From NCBI RefSeq assembly GCF_010731295.1, contig NZ_AP022579.1, forward strand, positions 1,612,001 to 1,676,000: a stretch of DNA of 64,000 nt. The letters run 5' to 3'. This document shows, piece after piece, positions 7,457 through 16,651 of this stretch; the stretch's first letter is position 1, and the number at the start of each line of letters is the position of its first letter. The notes beneath the pieces are model-generated. The model did no database searches, had not been told where the DNA came from, and was given only the letters and a program-made list of their open reading frames with translations. The position numbers were made by a program, and so were the translations under genes. The stretch is from Mycolicibacterium boenickei (GTDB lineage: Bacteria > Actinomycetota > Actinomycetes > Mycobacteriales > Mycobacteriaceae).

Positions 7457-9043
7457 ATGGCGGACCGAGCAACGTCGACGTGGGCGCCGTTGGCGTCGCC
7501 GATCTACCGGGCGCTGTGGATAGCCCAGTTCGTCTCCAACCTTGGGACCTGGATGCAGACGGTGGGTGCCCAGTGGATGCTGGTCGGGGATCCGCGCGCC
7601 CCGGTCCTGGTGCCGTTGGTGCAGACCGCCACCACGCTGCCGGTGATGCTGCTGGCCCTGCCGTCCGGCGTGCTGGCCGATCTGGTCGACCGGCGTCGGC
7701 TGCTGCTGGCCACCCAGGGGGCGATGGCGGCCGGGGTGGCCACGCTTGCGACCCTGACCGGTGCCGGGTTGGCCACCCCGACGGTGTTGCTGATCCTGCT
7801 GTTCCTGATCGGCTGCGGGCAGGCGCTGACCGCTCCGGCCTGGCAGGCGATCCAGCCGGACCTCGTTCCCCGCGAACAGATTCCGGCTGCGGCGGCGCTC
7901 GGCAGCATGAGCATGAACGGTGCCAGGGCGATCGGTCCGGCGATCGCCGGGGCGTTGGTGTCGCTGTCGGGTCCGACGCTGGTGTTCGCGCTCAACGCGG
8001 TCTCGTTCGCAGGCATCGTGGTGGTTCTGTTGCTCTGGCGCCGCCCCGCCGCCGAGCACATACTGCCCGCTGAACGGCCGTTGGCCGCGCTCGGCGCGGG
8101 TGGCCGGTTCATCCGAAGGTCACCGATCATCAGGCGAATTCTGCTGCGGGCGGTGCTGTTCATCGCGCCGGGCAGCGCACTGTGGGGCCTGCTCGCGGTC
8201 GTCGCCGAGAGGCAGCTGGGGTTGTCCTCGTCCGGCTACGGGCTGCTGCTGGGTGCGCTGGGGGTGGGGGCGGTGCTCGGCGCGCTCGTCCTGGGCCGCC
8301 TGCAGTTCGCCTTCGGACTGAACACCTTGTTGATCGTCGCGGCTCTCGGATTCGCCGGAGCCACTGCGGTTCTGGCGCTGGTCCACAACTTCGGCATCGT
8401 GCTCGTGGCACTCGTCGTCGGCGGTACGTCCTGGTTGCTGGCCCTGTCCACGCTCAACGCGTCGATGCAGTTGAGCCTGCCGGCGTGGGTCCGGGCCCGC
8501 GGGTTGTCGGTCTATCAGCTGACGTTCATGGGTGGTCAGGCCATCGGCTCGCTGGTGTGGGGCCTGGTCGCCGGCGCCGCGAGCACGGTCACGGCGCTGC
8601 TGATCAGCGCAGGTCTGCTGGTGTTCTGCGCGGTATCGACGTGGTGGTGGCCGTTGCACGCGCGGACCGGTGATCTCGATCTGACTCCGTCGGCGCACTG
8701 GCCCGAACCGGCGCTGGTGTTCGAGCCGGAGCCACCGGACGGCCCGGTCCTGGTGCTGACGTCCTACCGGGTGGAACCCGAGCATGAGGCCGAGTTCTTC
8801 GCTGCCATGGGTGTACTGGGCCGGTCACGTCAGCGCACCGGCGCCACGCAATGGCGATTGTTCCGGGACGTGGAGCGCGAGCGCGTGTTCGTCGAGGCGT
8901 TCGTGGTGCGGTCCTGGGATGAGCATCTGCGTCAGCACCGCACCCGCCTGACGGGCAACGACCTGGCCATCGAGCAGGCGGTTGAGCGCTGGGTCGAGGG
9001 TGAGCCCATCTCGCACCATCTGATCGCGGTGAAGACTCCTTGA
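7457..9043 (+). CDS. MFS exporter (MFS_3 type) with C-terminal ABM-like domain
   Basis: The 528-residue protein is a fusion. Residues about 12-405 form a 12-helix major-facilitator transporter of the enterobactin-exporter-like MFS_3 group (early motif LWIAQFVSNLGTWMQTVGAQW, then LVDRRRLLLATQ). Residues about 425-528 are soluble and resemble a dimeric alpha/beta-barrel (antibiotic-monooxygenase-like) domain: VLVLTSYRVEPEHEAEFFAA, QWRLFRDVERERVFVEAF, SWDEHLRQH. This combination recurs in actinobacteria, and the tail may sense or modify the cargo (inference). The ATG at 7457 is chosen because the longer upstream frame overlaps the divergent GNAT promoter. Ligand and direction of transport cannot be read from sequence. 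Confidence 0.83.
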   Translation: MADRATSTWAPLASPIYRALWIAQFVSNLGTWMQTVGAQWMLVGDPRAPVLVPLVQTATTLPVMLLALPSGVLADLVDRRRLLLATQGAMAAGVATLATLTGAGLATPTVLLILLFLIGCGQALTAPAWQAIQPDLVPREQIPAAAALGSMSMNGARAIGPAIAGALVSLSGPTLVFALNAVSFAGIVVVLLLWRRPAAEHILPAERPLAALGAGGRFIRRSPIIRRILLRAVLFIAPGSALWGLLAVVAERQLGLSSSGYGLLLGALGVGAVLGALVLGRLQFAFGLNTLLIVAALGFAGATAVLALVHNFGIVLVALVVGGTSWLLALSTLNASMQLSLPAWVRARGLSVYQLTFMGGQAIGSLVWGLVAGAASTVTALLISAGLLVFCAVSTWWWPLHARTGDLDLTPSAHWPEPALVFEPEPPDGPVLVLTSYRVEPEHEAEFFAAMGVLGRSRQRTGATQWRLFRDVERERVFVEAFVVRSWDEHLRQHRTRLTGNDLAIEQAVERWVEGEPISHHLIAVKTP

Positions 9044-9064
9044 CTGTGAGGGCGATCACAGTAA

Positions 9065-9081
9065 TATGACCAGTGGTCATA
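9065..9081. promoter_or_regulatory. TetR operator (17-bp perfect palindrome)
   Basis: TATGACCAGTGGTCATA is a perfect palindrome centred on G9073, 17 bp before the TetR start codon. It has the ATGACC...GGTCAT pattern seen for many actinobacterial TetR repressors, and the site probably autoregulates the TetR/R2lox operon. Confidence 0.75.
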
Positions 9082-9097
9082 CAGGCTGGAGAGTCAC

Positions 9098-9778
9098 ATG
9101 CCGACGGTCACCTGGGCACGTTTGGACCCCGTTCGCCGAGCCGCGGTGGTGGACGCCGCCGAGGCGGAATTCGGGGCGCACGGATACTCCCGTGGCAGCC
9201 TCAACGTCATCGCCCGGCGTGCGGGTGTGGCGAAAGGCAGTCTGTTCCAATACTTTGCGGACAAGCGCGACCTCTACGCGTTCATCGCCGACATCGGCAG
9301 CCAGCGGGTGCGGGCGTACATGGAAGAGCGCATCCGCACGCTGGACCCGGACCGCCCGTTCTTCGATTTCCTGACCGATCTGCTCGACGACTGGGTGGCC
9401 TACTTCGCCGACCATCCCCAAGACCGTTCGCTGCACGCCGCGGCGAGCTTCGAGGTGGACACCGACGCCCGGGTCAGCGTCCGGACCGTCATCCATCGCC
9501 ACTATCTCGAGGTGCTGCGCCCTCTCGTGCAGGAGGCCCAGGCCCGCGGTGACCTACGGGCCGACGCCGACGCCGGCGCGCTGTTGTCGCTGCTGTTGAT
9601 GATCTTTCCGCACCTGGCGCTCGCGCCGTACGTGCGTGGGATGGACCCGATCCTGGGCTTGGACGAGCCCAGTCCCGAGCAGCCGGCACTGGCCGTGCGC
9701 AGACTCGTCGCGGTGCTGGCGGCCGCCTTCGCGGTACCCAAGACCCCGGCGGCCACCGAAGCAGCCCACCAGACCTGA
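9098..9778 (+). CDS. TetR-family regulator, Rv0232-like
   Basis: The 226-residue protein has the N-terminal TetR helix-turn-helix (residues about 10-60): [20 protein letters not shown] and [20 protein letters not shown]. The ligand domain is all-helical. It begins 17 bp after a perfect operator and ends 14 bp before the R2lox gene, which starts with its own strong Shine-Dalgarno site. The same TetR-R2lox pairing occurs as Rv0232-Rv0233 in M. tuberculosis, so this regulator probably controls the oxidase in response to a lipid-like or redox ligand (inference). Confidence 0.88.
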   Translation: MPTVTWARLDPVRRAAVVDAAEAEFGAHGYSRGSLNVIARRAGVAKGSLFQYFADKRDLYAFIADIGSQRVRAYMEERIRTLDPDRPFFDFLTDLLDDWVAYFADHPQDRSLHAAASFEVDTDARVSVRTVIHRHYLEVLRPLVQEAQARGDLRADADAGALLSLLLMIFPHLALAPYVRGMDPILGLDEPSPEQPALAVRRLVAVLAAAFAVPKTPAATEAAHQT

Positions 9779-9792
9779 GGAGGTCAATTCCC

Positions 9793-10734
9793 ATGTCACA
9801 CACGAAGTTCGGTTCGCTGTCCAAGGGCGGTCTCAATTGGGACAGTGTGCCGTTGCGGTTGTTCGCCGGTGGGAATGCGAAGTTCTGGAATCCGGCCGAT
9901 ATCGACTTCTCCCGCGACCGGGCGGACTGGGAGGCGCTGACGGACCGGGAACGCGAGTACGCCACCCGGCTGTGTGCCCAGTTCATCGCGGGTGAGGAGG
10001 CCGTCACCAAGGACATCCAGCCGTTCATGAGCGCGATGCGATCCGAAGGGCGGCTGGGTGACGAGATGTACCTGACGCAGTTCGCCTTCGAGGAGGCCAA
10101 ACACACGCAGGTGTTCCGCATGTGGCTCGATGCCGTCGGGATCACCGACGATCTGCACAACTACTTCGACGAACTCCCGGCATACCGGCAGGTGTTCTAC
10201 GAGGAGCTGCCGGCGTCGCTCGATGCGCTGTACACCGACCCGTCACCGGCCGCCCAGGTCCGGGCGTCGGTCACCTACAACCACATCGTCGAGGGCATGC
10301 TGGCGCTCACGGGATACTATGCGTGGCACAAGATTTGCGTCGATCGCGGGATCCTGCCGGGGATGCAGGAACTGGTCCGGCGGATCGGGGACGACGAGCG
10401 TCGCCACATGGCGTGGGGCACCTTCACCTGCCGTCGTCACGTCGCCGCCGACGATGCCAACTGGGAAGTCTTCGAGAACCAGATGAACGAGCTGATCCCG
10501 CTGGCGCTGCGTCTGACCGAAGAGGGGTTCGCCCTCTACGCACCCGACATCCCGTTCGGGCTGGTGCAAGACGAGTTCATGCAGTACTCCGCCGACAAGG
10601 GCATGCGCCGATTCGGCACCATCAGCAGCGCGCGAGGCCGCCCGCTCGAAGAAATCGATCTCGACTACTCGCCGCTGACCCTGGAGGACACGTTCGCCGA
10701 CGAGGATGCCAAGGCTCTGGCGGCCACCGCGTAG
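9793..10734 (+). CDS. R2-like ligand-binding oxidase (R2lox), Rv0233-like
   Basis: The 313-residue protein belongs to the ribonucleotide-reductase R2-like ferritin superfamily but is the ligand-binding oxidase type, not a true NrdB. All six metal ligands of the Mn/Fe site fall at the residue numbers known for Rv0233: Glu68, Glu101, His104, Glu167, Glu202 and His205. Val71 and Tyr162, which form the tyrosine-valine ether crosslink, are also present. The enzyme assembles a heterodinuclear Mn/Fe cofactor, binds a long-chain fatty acid and is thought to perform two-electron oxidation of an unknown substrate. GAGGAGG lies 8 nt upstream of the ATG. It is cotranscribed with the upstream TetR gene, and a strong hairpin ends the unit. 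Confidence 0.93.
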   Translation: MSHTKFGSLSKGGLNWDSVPLRLFAGGNAKFWNPADIDFSRDRADWEALTDREREYATRLCAQFIAGEEAVTKDIQPFMSAMRSEGRLGDEMYLTQFAFEEAKHTQVFRMWLDAVGITDDLHNYFDELPAYRQVFYEELPASLDALYTDPSPAAQVRASVTYNHIVEGMLALTGYYAWHKICVDRGILPGMQELVRRIGDDERRHMAWGTFTCRRHVAADDANWEVFENQMNELIPLALRLTEEGFALYAPDIPFGLVQDEFMQYSADKGMRRFGTISSARGRPLEEIDLDYSPLTLEDTFADEDAKALAATA

Positions 10735-10745
10735 GCCCCGAGCGT

Positions 10746-10780
10746 GCGGTGTCGGCGAACCCCTCCGTCGCCGACACCGC
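10746..10780. terminator. Bidirectional terminator hairpin (13-bp perfect stem)
   Basis: GCGGTGTCGGCGA (10746-10758) pairs perfectly with 10768-10780 across a 9-nt loop, 12 bp after the R2lox stop. No T-tract follows. It lies between the convergent R2lox and aftD genes. The rest of the 245-bp gap (10781-10979) shows nothing recognisable. Confidence 0.75.
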
Positions 10781-10979
10781 GCGCCGTGCGCACTGATTAG
10801 TGCGCAGCCACGCGAACACAGCTAAGTTTCAGCTCAGCCGTCAACTGACTGCGTAGTTACTGCATCCAGTCCGGCGCAATCCAGGTCCGCAACCTGCGAT
10901 CCCCCACACAGCAAAGTGTTTCCGGGACTGCGCCACGCGTGCCGGTACCGTAAGTACCGCATACCCATGTTGTCAACAG

Positions 10980-13900
10980 CTACGCGGAATCCGTCGGAAT
11001 CCTTCGGCGCAAGCCCAGTTCAGGCGTGATCGCGGACGCCGCGACGAATACCACCGACAAGAGTGCGAGCAGCTGCACCCACGGTGAGTGCCCGACGTAG
11101 CCGTCGACCGACCGCCACGGGTACTGGCTCAACGTCGCCCCGGCCAGGATCAGTCCGCCCGCCGACACCCCCACGGTCAACTTCTCGCGCCAGCTGTCGC
11201 GATCGCGCAGCAGATAGCGCAACCCCAGCGCGCCACCGGCGACCAGTAATCCCGGCAGGCCGGAGATCGCCGTCCCCGCCGCGAGTACGCCCGCCCCGGC
11301 GAGCAACGGGGACGGTTGCCACGGCCGCACCGGATCGAGAACCGGAGTGCGGCGGCGGGCCGGCCACAGAGCCAGCAGGGCCAGTATCGGCAGCAACGCG
11401 AGGCCGCCGATCAACCCGATGCGGTACGGCCGGTTCGAGGGGAACGACAGCGTCACGGTGTCGGCGCCACCGGCGGGGAGCACCCAGCCCTGCTGCCAGC
11501 CGTTGATCTTCACCGGGGTCAGCACGGCACCGTCGGCGGTGCGGGCGATCCAGCCCGGGTTGACGCTTTCGGGCACCACCAGGACCCTGGTGTCGGCGCC
11601 GGCCGGCACCTGAACCTGCCGATGATCCGGTGACCACACCGGAGTTTCGACGGGAGTTGTTGTCGCCGTGCGTAGTTGGCCGGACACGGGGGTGTTCAGG
11701 ACGACGCCGTCGACGACGAACGCCGCGCCGGGGCTGACCAGCAGTTCCTGCTGACCGGCAGGCAGGGCGATCGGTCCGGTCCGGCAGGGGCGGGCCGCAA
11801 TCGGATCGCCGTCGAGCAGGGCGCCGACGGTGGTGCGCACCGACGTCTGGACGAACTGCCCGGCCACACCGATGATCGGGCCCTGCCCGCATGGAAGTGA
11901 CACTGTCCGTTTGCGATTGGCGGCGGCGTCGGCCGCGGCGATGGGCTTGCCGTGGACATCGAGCACGGTCAGCTCGGCCAATCCGGGCGGCTTGAGCTGA
12001 TCGAAGCCCAGCGAGGTGCGGTCGATGATGTCGTTCCACCCCAACAACGACACCGTGATGGTGTCCGTCACCCGCGGTTTGAGCTTCGCAGTCTGGACTT
12101 CGCTGTTGCCTGCCAGTTTGTGCATCTGTGGACCGTCGCCGAGGTCGATCGCCACCTGTGTCGGGTGCGCCGGCGGTTCGGTGGCACCGGGATCGATCCG
12201 CAGCGCGCCGACCTCGGTCGGAGCCGGCAATTTCAGCGTCAGCGTGGGCGGCGCCTTGAACTGGACGACGCGTTGCGGTGCGGTCCAGGACGTCCGCGGG
12301 TCACCGTCGGTGGCGGCGTAGGACGACCCGAGGACGTCGATCGGGTCGGCGTCACCGGTGGCGCGGATGGTCCCCGGTTGAGCGACCAGGTCGGCCAGTT
12401 GAGGCCCCTGCCGCGCCCGGATCCACACCGTCGGCTCGACATCGGTGGCGGTCGGCACCGTCAGCGTGCGGCTCAGGTTGACGGGCTCCTCGGAGGCCAG
12501 CGCCAACGCCGCCGCGCACCGCACCCCGACCGGACTGTCCGCACACCCTGACCGGCCGAGCAGTTCGGTCCCCAGATCCCATTGAGCGACAACGGAATCG
12601 GCCGGGGGAGCGGGAACCTCGACGGTGTGCCGCAGGTTGATGGGGTGGGCGAAGCCCGACGCGTCGTACTGGGTCACCGACAGGTCGGTGATGCCGAACT
12701 GCACACCGGCGGAGCCGTCGTCGGTGGCGACCGCGGTGATCCGCACCCACGGGGTCTCGCCGACCGGCAGCGGCACGGTCAACTGCTGGCCTGCGGTGTC
12801 GAAACGCAGGCTGCTGGTGCCGGTCGCGGTGGCCACCTCGATGCGGCGCACCTGCGCGCCGACGGCGGTCGCGCTGGGGGTGATGGTCAGCGTGGCATTG
12901 GTGACCGGATGGTCGAAATCGACCTGGAGCCACTGGCCGACGGCAGCTTGCAGTGCGTTGGACACCCACGATGTCGAGCCGTCGTTGTCGATGGCCGCGG
13001 CGGGCCCGGTGGCCGGTGCCACGTTGGGCAGTGCCGTGGAGTCCGCCGCCGAGCTCGACACGGAGATCCGTCCGCCGTTCCACTTGCCGTACACCGGCGC
13101 GGCCCCGTTCGACGGATAATCCGGGACCCGGTTGTGGGTGTGCCGGGCGTCGTCTGGGCCGCGGATCGCAGAGGCGTGGTCGTCGACGCGACCGTAGTCG
13201 ATCTCCCGCGCAGTAGGGGTGTCGGTGACGATGACGCCGGCGGATCCGCGCGGTTGGACCCGCAGGCCGGCCCGCTCGGCGTCGGCAGACAGCAGCATCG
13301 GGCCCAGCGGGGGCAGTCCGGCCAGGCGGCGTCGCTCGTCCAGTCGCAGCAGTGCTTCGGGCGCACCGGCCACCCGCGTCATCGCGTCGGCGCCGACGAG
13401 ATACGGCGCGGCCGGGTTCTTCCCGCCGGTGTCGACCCGGTAGATCTCGACGGCCGGGTACCGCGGCCGCAGCCCGCTGTCCGCGACGAAGCCTTCGAGC
13501 GTGCCCGGGCCGATCGGATCGCCGAACTCCGCCACCTTCGTCAGTCCGGGTGATCCCTCGATCGACCGGTGCACCAGCACGGGGCGGGCCGACCGGGACA
13601 CGTCCGGATCCAGATCGTTGCGTAACACGACGTAGGAAATGCCTTGGCGGGCCAGGCTGTCGGCCAGTCCCGCCGAGGGCCGTCCGGCGGCGAACAATCG
13701 CTGCACCGAGTCCAGGGCGCGGATCGTCTCCGGTGGGGTCAGCGGGATCGAATCCCGCACGCCCCACGGGCTGGAGCCGAGCACCTGCAACGGCTCGTCG
13801 TGGCTGTTACCCCACGTCTGCGTCGCGAACGGCGCGCCGGGGGCCACCAGCACCCGGCCCCGCTCGGTGTTGTGCTCGTCGAGCCAGTCCGCGGTATCGT

Positions 13901-15206
13901 GCCAGTACTGCGGGATCGCGGTGAACGTCCCGGCCGGGGCGATGCGACCCGTCCAGGCCAGCGAGGTTCCGGCGGCCATGGCGGCGAGGATCACGATCGC
14001 CACCGCGATCCGCTTGTCGCGCTCGGGCCGGGCGAACGCTCGCACCCACACAGGCCTCGGCACGGTGCCCGGCAACGGGATCCGGCCCAACAGATGCGCC
14101 AGGCCCAGCGCCAGCGGCAGCCGCAACACCGGATCGAGCTTGGCCAGGTTGCGCAGCGGCGTGCCCGTTCCGTCCAGGAAGTCCTGAACGGCCGCCCCCA
14201 CCGGGGAGCCCAGCCCCCCGGAGTAGCCCAGGGCCAACAGCACCACGCCGATCAACAGCATGGTGATCAACCGGCCCCGCGCCGGCATCGAGCGCAACGC
14301 GAGGCCCGCCAGCCCGGCTGCGGCGATCAGCGTGGTGGCCAGCACCGCGACCGTGCTCGTCACCAGCGACGCCGCCGCGGTGGCGGTCGACGCAACGAAC
14401 GGGGTCCAGGTATGGGTGCCGCGCAGCATCTCGGTCAGCGACATCCACTGCGTGGTCACGCCGGATGATTCGATGAAGTCGAGGAACGGCGGGCTGATGC
14501 GGCCCAGCATGACCAGCGCCACTATCCACCAGGTGACGGCCAGTGCCGTGCAGCCGAACCACCACGCGGTGAATCGCCACCACAACCGGTTCGGCCGGTG
14601 GCAGGCCCACCAGATGAGCGCGGCCAGGCAGCCGGTCAGCGTGGCGAACGCGTTCACCGCACCCATCAGGGCCACCGCGCCCGCGGACCTCGCGGCCATG
14701 AGCCGGAGATTCCGATTCCCGCGGAACGCCAGGATGACCGGCAACAACACCCACGGCGCCAGCATCATCGGCAGGGTCTCCGACGAGATCGCGCCGAGAG
14801 TGGTCAGCACCCGTGGCGACAACGTGAACGCCAGCGCACCGAGCACGCGGGAGCTGGTACTGCCGATGCCCAGTGCTTCAGCGACCCGCAGCACACCCCA
14901 GAACCCGACCGTCAGCAGCAGGGCCCACCACACCCGCTGGGTGACCCAGCCGGGGACTCCGAGCAGATCACCGGCCAGGAAGAAGGCGCCATGCGGAAAC
15001 AGGTAGCCGTAGGCCTGGTTCTGCGCCTGCCCGAACGGCAGATCGCTGTTCCACAGATTGAACGCCCGCGCCAGGAACCGCACCGGATTCGCGGTCAGGT
15101 CGAGCTTTGTATCGGGTGATATCTCTCCGGGTGACTGGGCGAAAGTCAGGAGCAGAGTCGCAGCCGCGACCACCCACAGCCAGCGCCGCGACAGCGGCAC
15201 GGCCAA
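10980..15206 (-). CDS. aftD: Arabinofuranosyltransferase AftD
   Basis: The 1408-residue GT-C glycosyltransferase matches Rv0236c in size and layout. It has an N-terminal membrane region of about a dozen helices with the acidic motif near SPDTKLDL and the conserved phrase FNLWNSDLPFGQAQNQAYG. A very large periplasmic segment (about 450-1290) contains carbohydrate-binding, discoidin-like repeats (for example TSWVSNALQAAVGQWLQVDF and TSWTAPQRVVQFK). Terminal helices end the protein. AftD transfers arabinofuranose from decaprenyl-phospho-arabinose to arabinogalactan and lipoarabinomannan and is essential in mycobacteria. The start is TTG at 15206 (or GTG at 15200), one base after the stop of the small DUF2613 gene, so the two are coupled. 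Confidence 0.95.
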   Translation of the reverse strand: MAVPLSRRWLWVVAAATLLLTFAQSPGEISPDTKLDLTANPVRFLARAFNLWNSDLPFGQAQNQAYGYLFPHGAFFLAGDLLGVPGWVTQRVWWALLLTVGFWGVLRVAEALGIGSTSSRVLGALAFTLSPRVLTTLGAISSETLPMMLAPWVLLPVILAFRGNRNLRLMAARSAGAVALMGAVNAFATLTGCLAALIWWACHRPNRLWWRFTAWWFGCTALAVTWWIVALVMLGRISPPFLDFIESSGVTTQWMSLTEMLRGTHTWTPFVASTATAAASLVTSTVAVLATTLIAAAGLAGLALRSMPARGRLITMLLIGVVLLALGYSGGLGSPVGAAVQDFLDGTGTPLRNLAKLDPVLRLPLALGLAHLLGRIPLPGTVPRPVWVRAFARPERDKRIAVAIVILAAMAAGTSLAWTGRIAPAGTFTAIPQYWHDTADWLDEHNTERGRVLVAPGAPFATQTWGNSHDEPLQVLGSSPWGVRDSIPLTPPETIRALDSVQRLFAAGRPSAGLADSLARQGISYVVLRNDLDPDVSRSARPVLVHRSIEGSPGLTKVAEFGDPIGPGTLEGFVADSGLRPRYPAVEIYRVDTGGKNPAAPYLVGADAMTRVAGAPEALLRLDERRRLAGLPPLGPMLLSADAERAGLRVQPRGSAGVIVTDTPTAREIDYGRVDDHASAIRGPDDARHTHNRVPDYPSNGAAPVYGKWNGGRISVSSSAADSTALPNVAPATGPAAAIDNDGSTSWVSNALQAAVGQWLQVDFDHPVTNATLTITPSATAVGAQVRRIEVATATGTSSLRFDTAGQQLTVPLPVGETPWVRITAVATDDGSAGVQFGITDLSVTQYDASGFAHPINLRHTVEVPAPPADSVVAQWDLGTELLGRSGCADSPVGVRCAAALALASEEPVNLSRTLTVPTATDVEPTVWIRARQGPQLADLVAQPGTIRATGDADPIDVLGSSYAATDGDPRTSWTAPQRVVQFKAPPTLTLKLPAPTEVGALRIDPGATEPPAHPTQVAIDLGDGPQMHKLAGNSEVQTAKLKPRVTDTITVSLLGWNDIIDRTSLGFDQLKPPGLAELTVLDVHGKPIAAADAAANRKRTVSLPCGQGPIIGVAGQFVQTSVRTTVGALLDGDPIAARPCRTGPIALPAGQQELLVSPGAAFVVDGVVLNTPVSGQLRTATTTPVETPVWSPDHRQVQVPAGADTRVLVVPESVNPGWIARTADGAVLTPVKINGWQQGWVLPAGGADTVTLSFPSNRPYRIGLIGGLALLPILALLALWPARRRTPVLDPVRPWQPSPLLAGAGVLAAGTAISGLPGLLVAGGALGLRYLLRDRDSWREKLTVGVSAGGLILAGATLSQYPWRSVDGYVGHSPWVQLLALLSVVFVAASAITPELGLRRRIPTDSA

Positions 15207-15207
15207 G

Positions 15208-15381
15208 TCAGGACCGGTCGCCGTACTCGACCCGGTTGAGCACCGATGACGCCGGGTCGCCCGCTTGCAGCGGAGGCTTAGTGTCCTGCTGCACCATCAG
15301 CGTCACACCGAAGACGGCTGCCGCCCCCAACAGCAGGCCGACGACAATGCTGGCCGCGGAGGGAATGACGAACCGGTTCAC
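15208..15381 (-). CDS. Small secreted/membrane-anchored DUF2613 protein, Rv0236A-like
   Basis: This short gene encodes 57 residues: GTG start at 15381, N-terminus MNRFVIPSAASIVVGLLLG, one hydrophobic segment (about residues 6-29), then a polar tail containing QQDTKPPLQAGDPASSVLNR and ending VEYGDRS. This is the DUF2613 family, annotated as a small secreted protein (Rv0236A) directly upstream of aftD in M. tuberculosis. Its TGA is one base from the aftD TTG, so the two are cotranscribed and probably coupled. The function is unknown; the constant pairing suggests a helper or envelope partner of AftD (inference). Confidence 0.85.
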   Translation of the reverse strand: MNRFVIPSAASIVVGLLLGAAAVFGVTLMVQQDTKPPLQAGDPASSVLNRVEYGDRS

Positions 15382-15470
15382 CCGGCCAACCTAGCACGGC
15401 GATACCCCGAATCCGTGTGAGGAGGACCTGGGGCGACACGCAGAGAATCGATTACCGCCTATTCAGCGGC

Positions 15471-15476
15471 TAAGGT
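15471..15476 (+). promoter_or_regulatory. -10 box of lpqI (near-leaderless)
   Basis: TAAGGT ends 8 nt before the lpqI ATG (15485), placing the transcript start at or within a base or two of the start codon. No Shine-Dalgarno sequence lies between. Confidence 0.4.
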
Positions 15477-15484
15477 CGGGGCCC

Positions 15485-16624
15485 ATGGCTTCACCGCGTC
15501 TCGTCGCAACTTTCGCAGCGTTGTCCGGACTGTTGCTGGCGTGCTCTCCGAGCACCCCGGCGCCAGAGTCTCAATCCTCGGAGACGAAGCCACTGTCGAC
15601 TCACGCGCCGATGCCGGCCGCGCCGGTGTGCGATCTGGCCGCTCTCTCGCCCCGCGACAAGCTGGCCCAGCTGCTGACCGTCGGCATCAAAGATGCGGCC
15701 GATGCCCGTTCCGTGGTGTCCGAGCAGCATGTCGGCGGCATCATGATCGGCAGCTGGACCGACCTGTCGATGCTCAGCGACGGCTCCCTGCCCGATATCT
15801 CGGCGGCCGGCCCGCTGCCGCTCGCGGTCACCGTGGACGAGGAGGGCGGCCGGGTGTCGCGGCTCGCTTCGTTGATCGGTGAGCAGCCGTCCGCGCGGGT
15901 GCTGGCCCAGACCAAATCCGTCGACGAGGTGTACGGCATCGCGCTGGATCGCGGGAAGAAGATGCGCGACCTCGGGATCACCGTCGACTTCGCGCCCGTC
16001 GTCGACGTCACCTCGGACGCCGACGACACCGTCATCGGTGACCGGTCCTTCGGCGACGACCCGGCCAAGGTCACCGAGTACGCCGGAGCCTTCGCCCGCG
16101 GCCTGCGCGACGCGGGGGTGCTGCCGGTGCTCAAGCACTTCCCCGGCCACGGCCATGGCTCGGGCGACTCGCACACCGCCGGTGTCGTCACCACACCGCC
16201 GCTGGCGGAGCTGCAGAACAACGACCTCGTGCCGTACCGGACCCTGACCACCCAGGCCCCGGTCGCCGTGATGGTCGGACACCTGGAGGTGCCCGGCCTG
16301 ACCGGAGCGGATCCGGCGAGCCTCAGCCCCGCGGCATATGACCTGCTGCGCTCTGGCAACTACGGCGGGCCGGCCTTCAACGGCGTCATCTACACCGACG
16401 ACCTGTCCAGCATGGCCGCGATCAACCAGCGCTACGGCGTGGCCGCGGCGGTGCTCAAGGCACTGCAGGCCGGGGCCGACAACGCGCTGTGGATCACCAC
16501 CGATGAGGTGCCCGCGGTGCTGGACGGTCTCGAGAAGGCCCTGGCCGACGGCCAGCTGAACCAGGCCGCCGTGGATGCCGCGGTGCAGCGGAACATCGAC
16601 GCCAAGGGCGGGGTGCACTGCTAG
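15485..16624 (+). CDS. lpqI: Lipoprotein beta-N-acetylglucosaminidase LpqI (GH3, NagZ-like)
   Basis: The 379-residue lipoprotein has a signal peptide ending in the lipobox LLAC (Cys20). The mature part is a single-domain glycoside hydrolase family 3 enzyme: TVDEEGGRVSRL, the KHFPGHG motif, GDSHTAG with the Asp/His acid-base dyad typical of NagZ enzymes, and YTDDLSSM with the likely nucleophile Asp. It matches Rv0237 (388 residues), which releases GlcNAc from muropeptides in peptidoglycan recycling at the outer face of the membrane. Unlike cytoplasmic NagZ it is anchored by a lipid. It converges with the PLP decarboxylase gene, 15 bp away. Confidence 0.92.
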   Translation: MASPRLVATFAALSGLLLACSPSTPAPESQSSETKPLSTHAPMPAAPVCDLAALSPRDKLAQLLTVGIKDAADARSVVSEQHVGGIMIGSWTDLSMLSDGSLPDISAAGPLPLAVTVDEEGGRVSRLASLIGEQPSARVLAQTKSVDEVYGIALDRGKKMRDLGITVDFAPVVDVTSDADDTVIGDRSFGDDPAKVTEYAGAFARGLRDAGVLPVLKHFPGHGHGSGDSHTAGVVTTPPLAELQNNDLVPYRTLTTQAPVAVMVGHLEVPGLTGADPASLSPAAYDLLRSGNYGGPAFNGVIYTDDLSSMAAINQRYGVAAAVLKALQAGADNALWITTDEVPAVLDGLEKALADGQLNQAAVDAAVQRNIDAKGGVHC

Positions 16625-16630
16625 TAGTCA

Positions 16631-16651
16631 GTGGTGCGGTCACCGCACCAC
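16631..16651. terminator. Terminator hairpin between lpqI and the decarboxylase gene
   Basis: GTGGTGCGG (16631-16639) pairs perfectly with CCGCACCAC (16643-16651) around a TCA loop that is itself the minus-strand stop codon of the decarboxylase. It can act on both convergent transcripts. Confidence 0.6.

Noticed and set aside
9793..10734. True ribonucleotide reductase small subunit NrdB
   Set aside because: The Val71/Tyr162 crosslink pair and ligand spacing are those of R2lox, and no nrdE/nrdA partner is adjacent.
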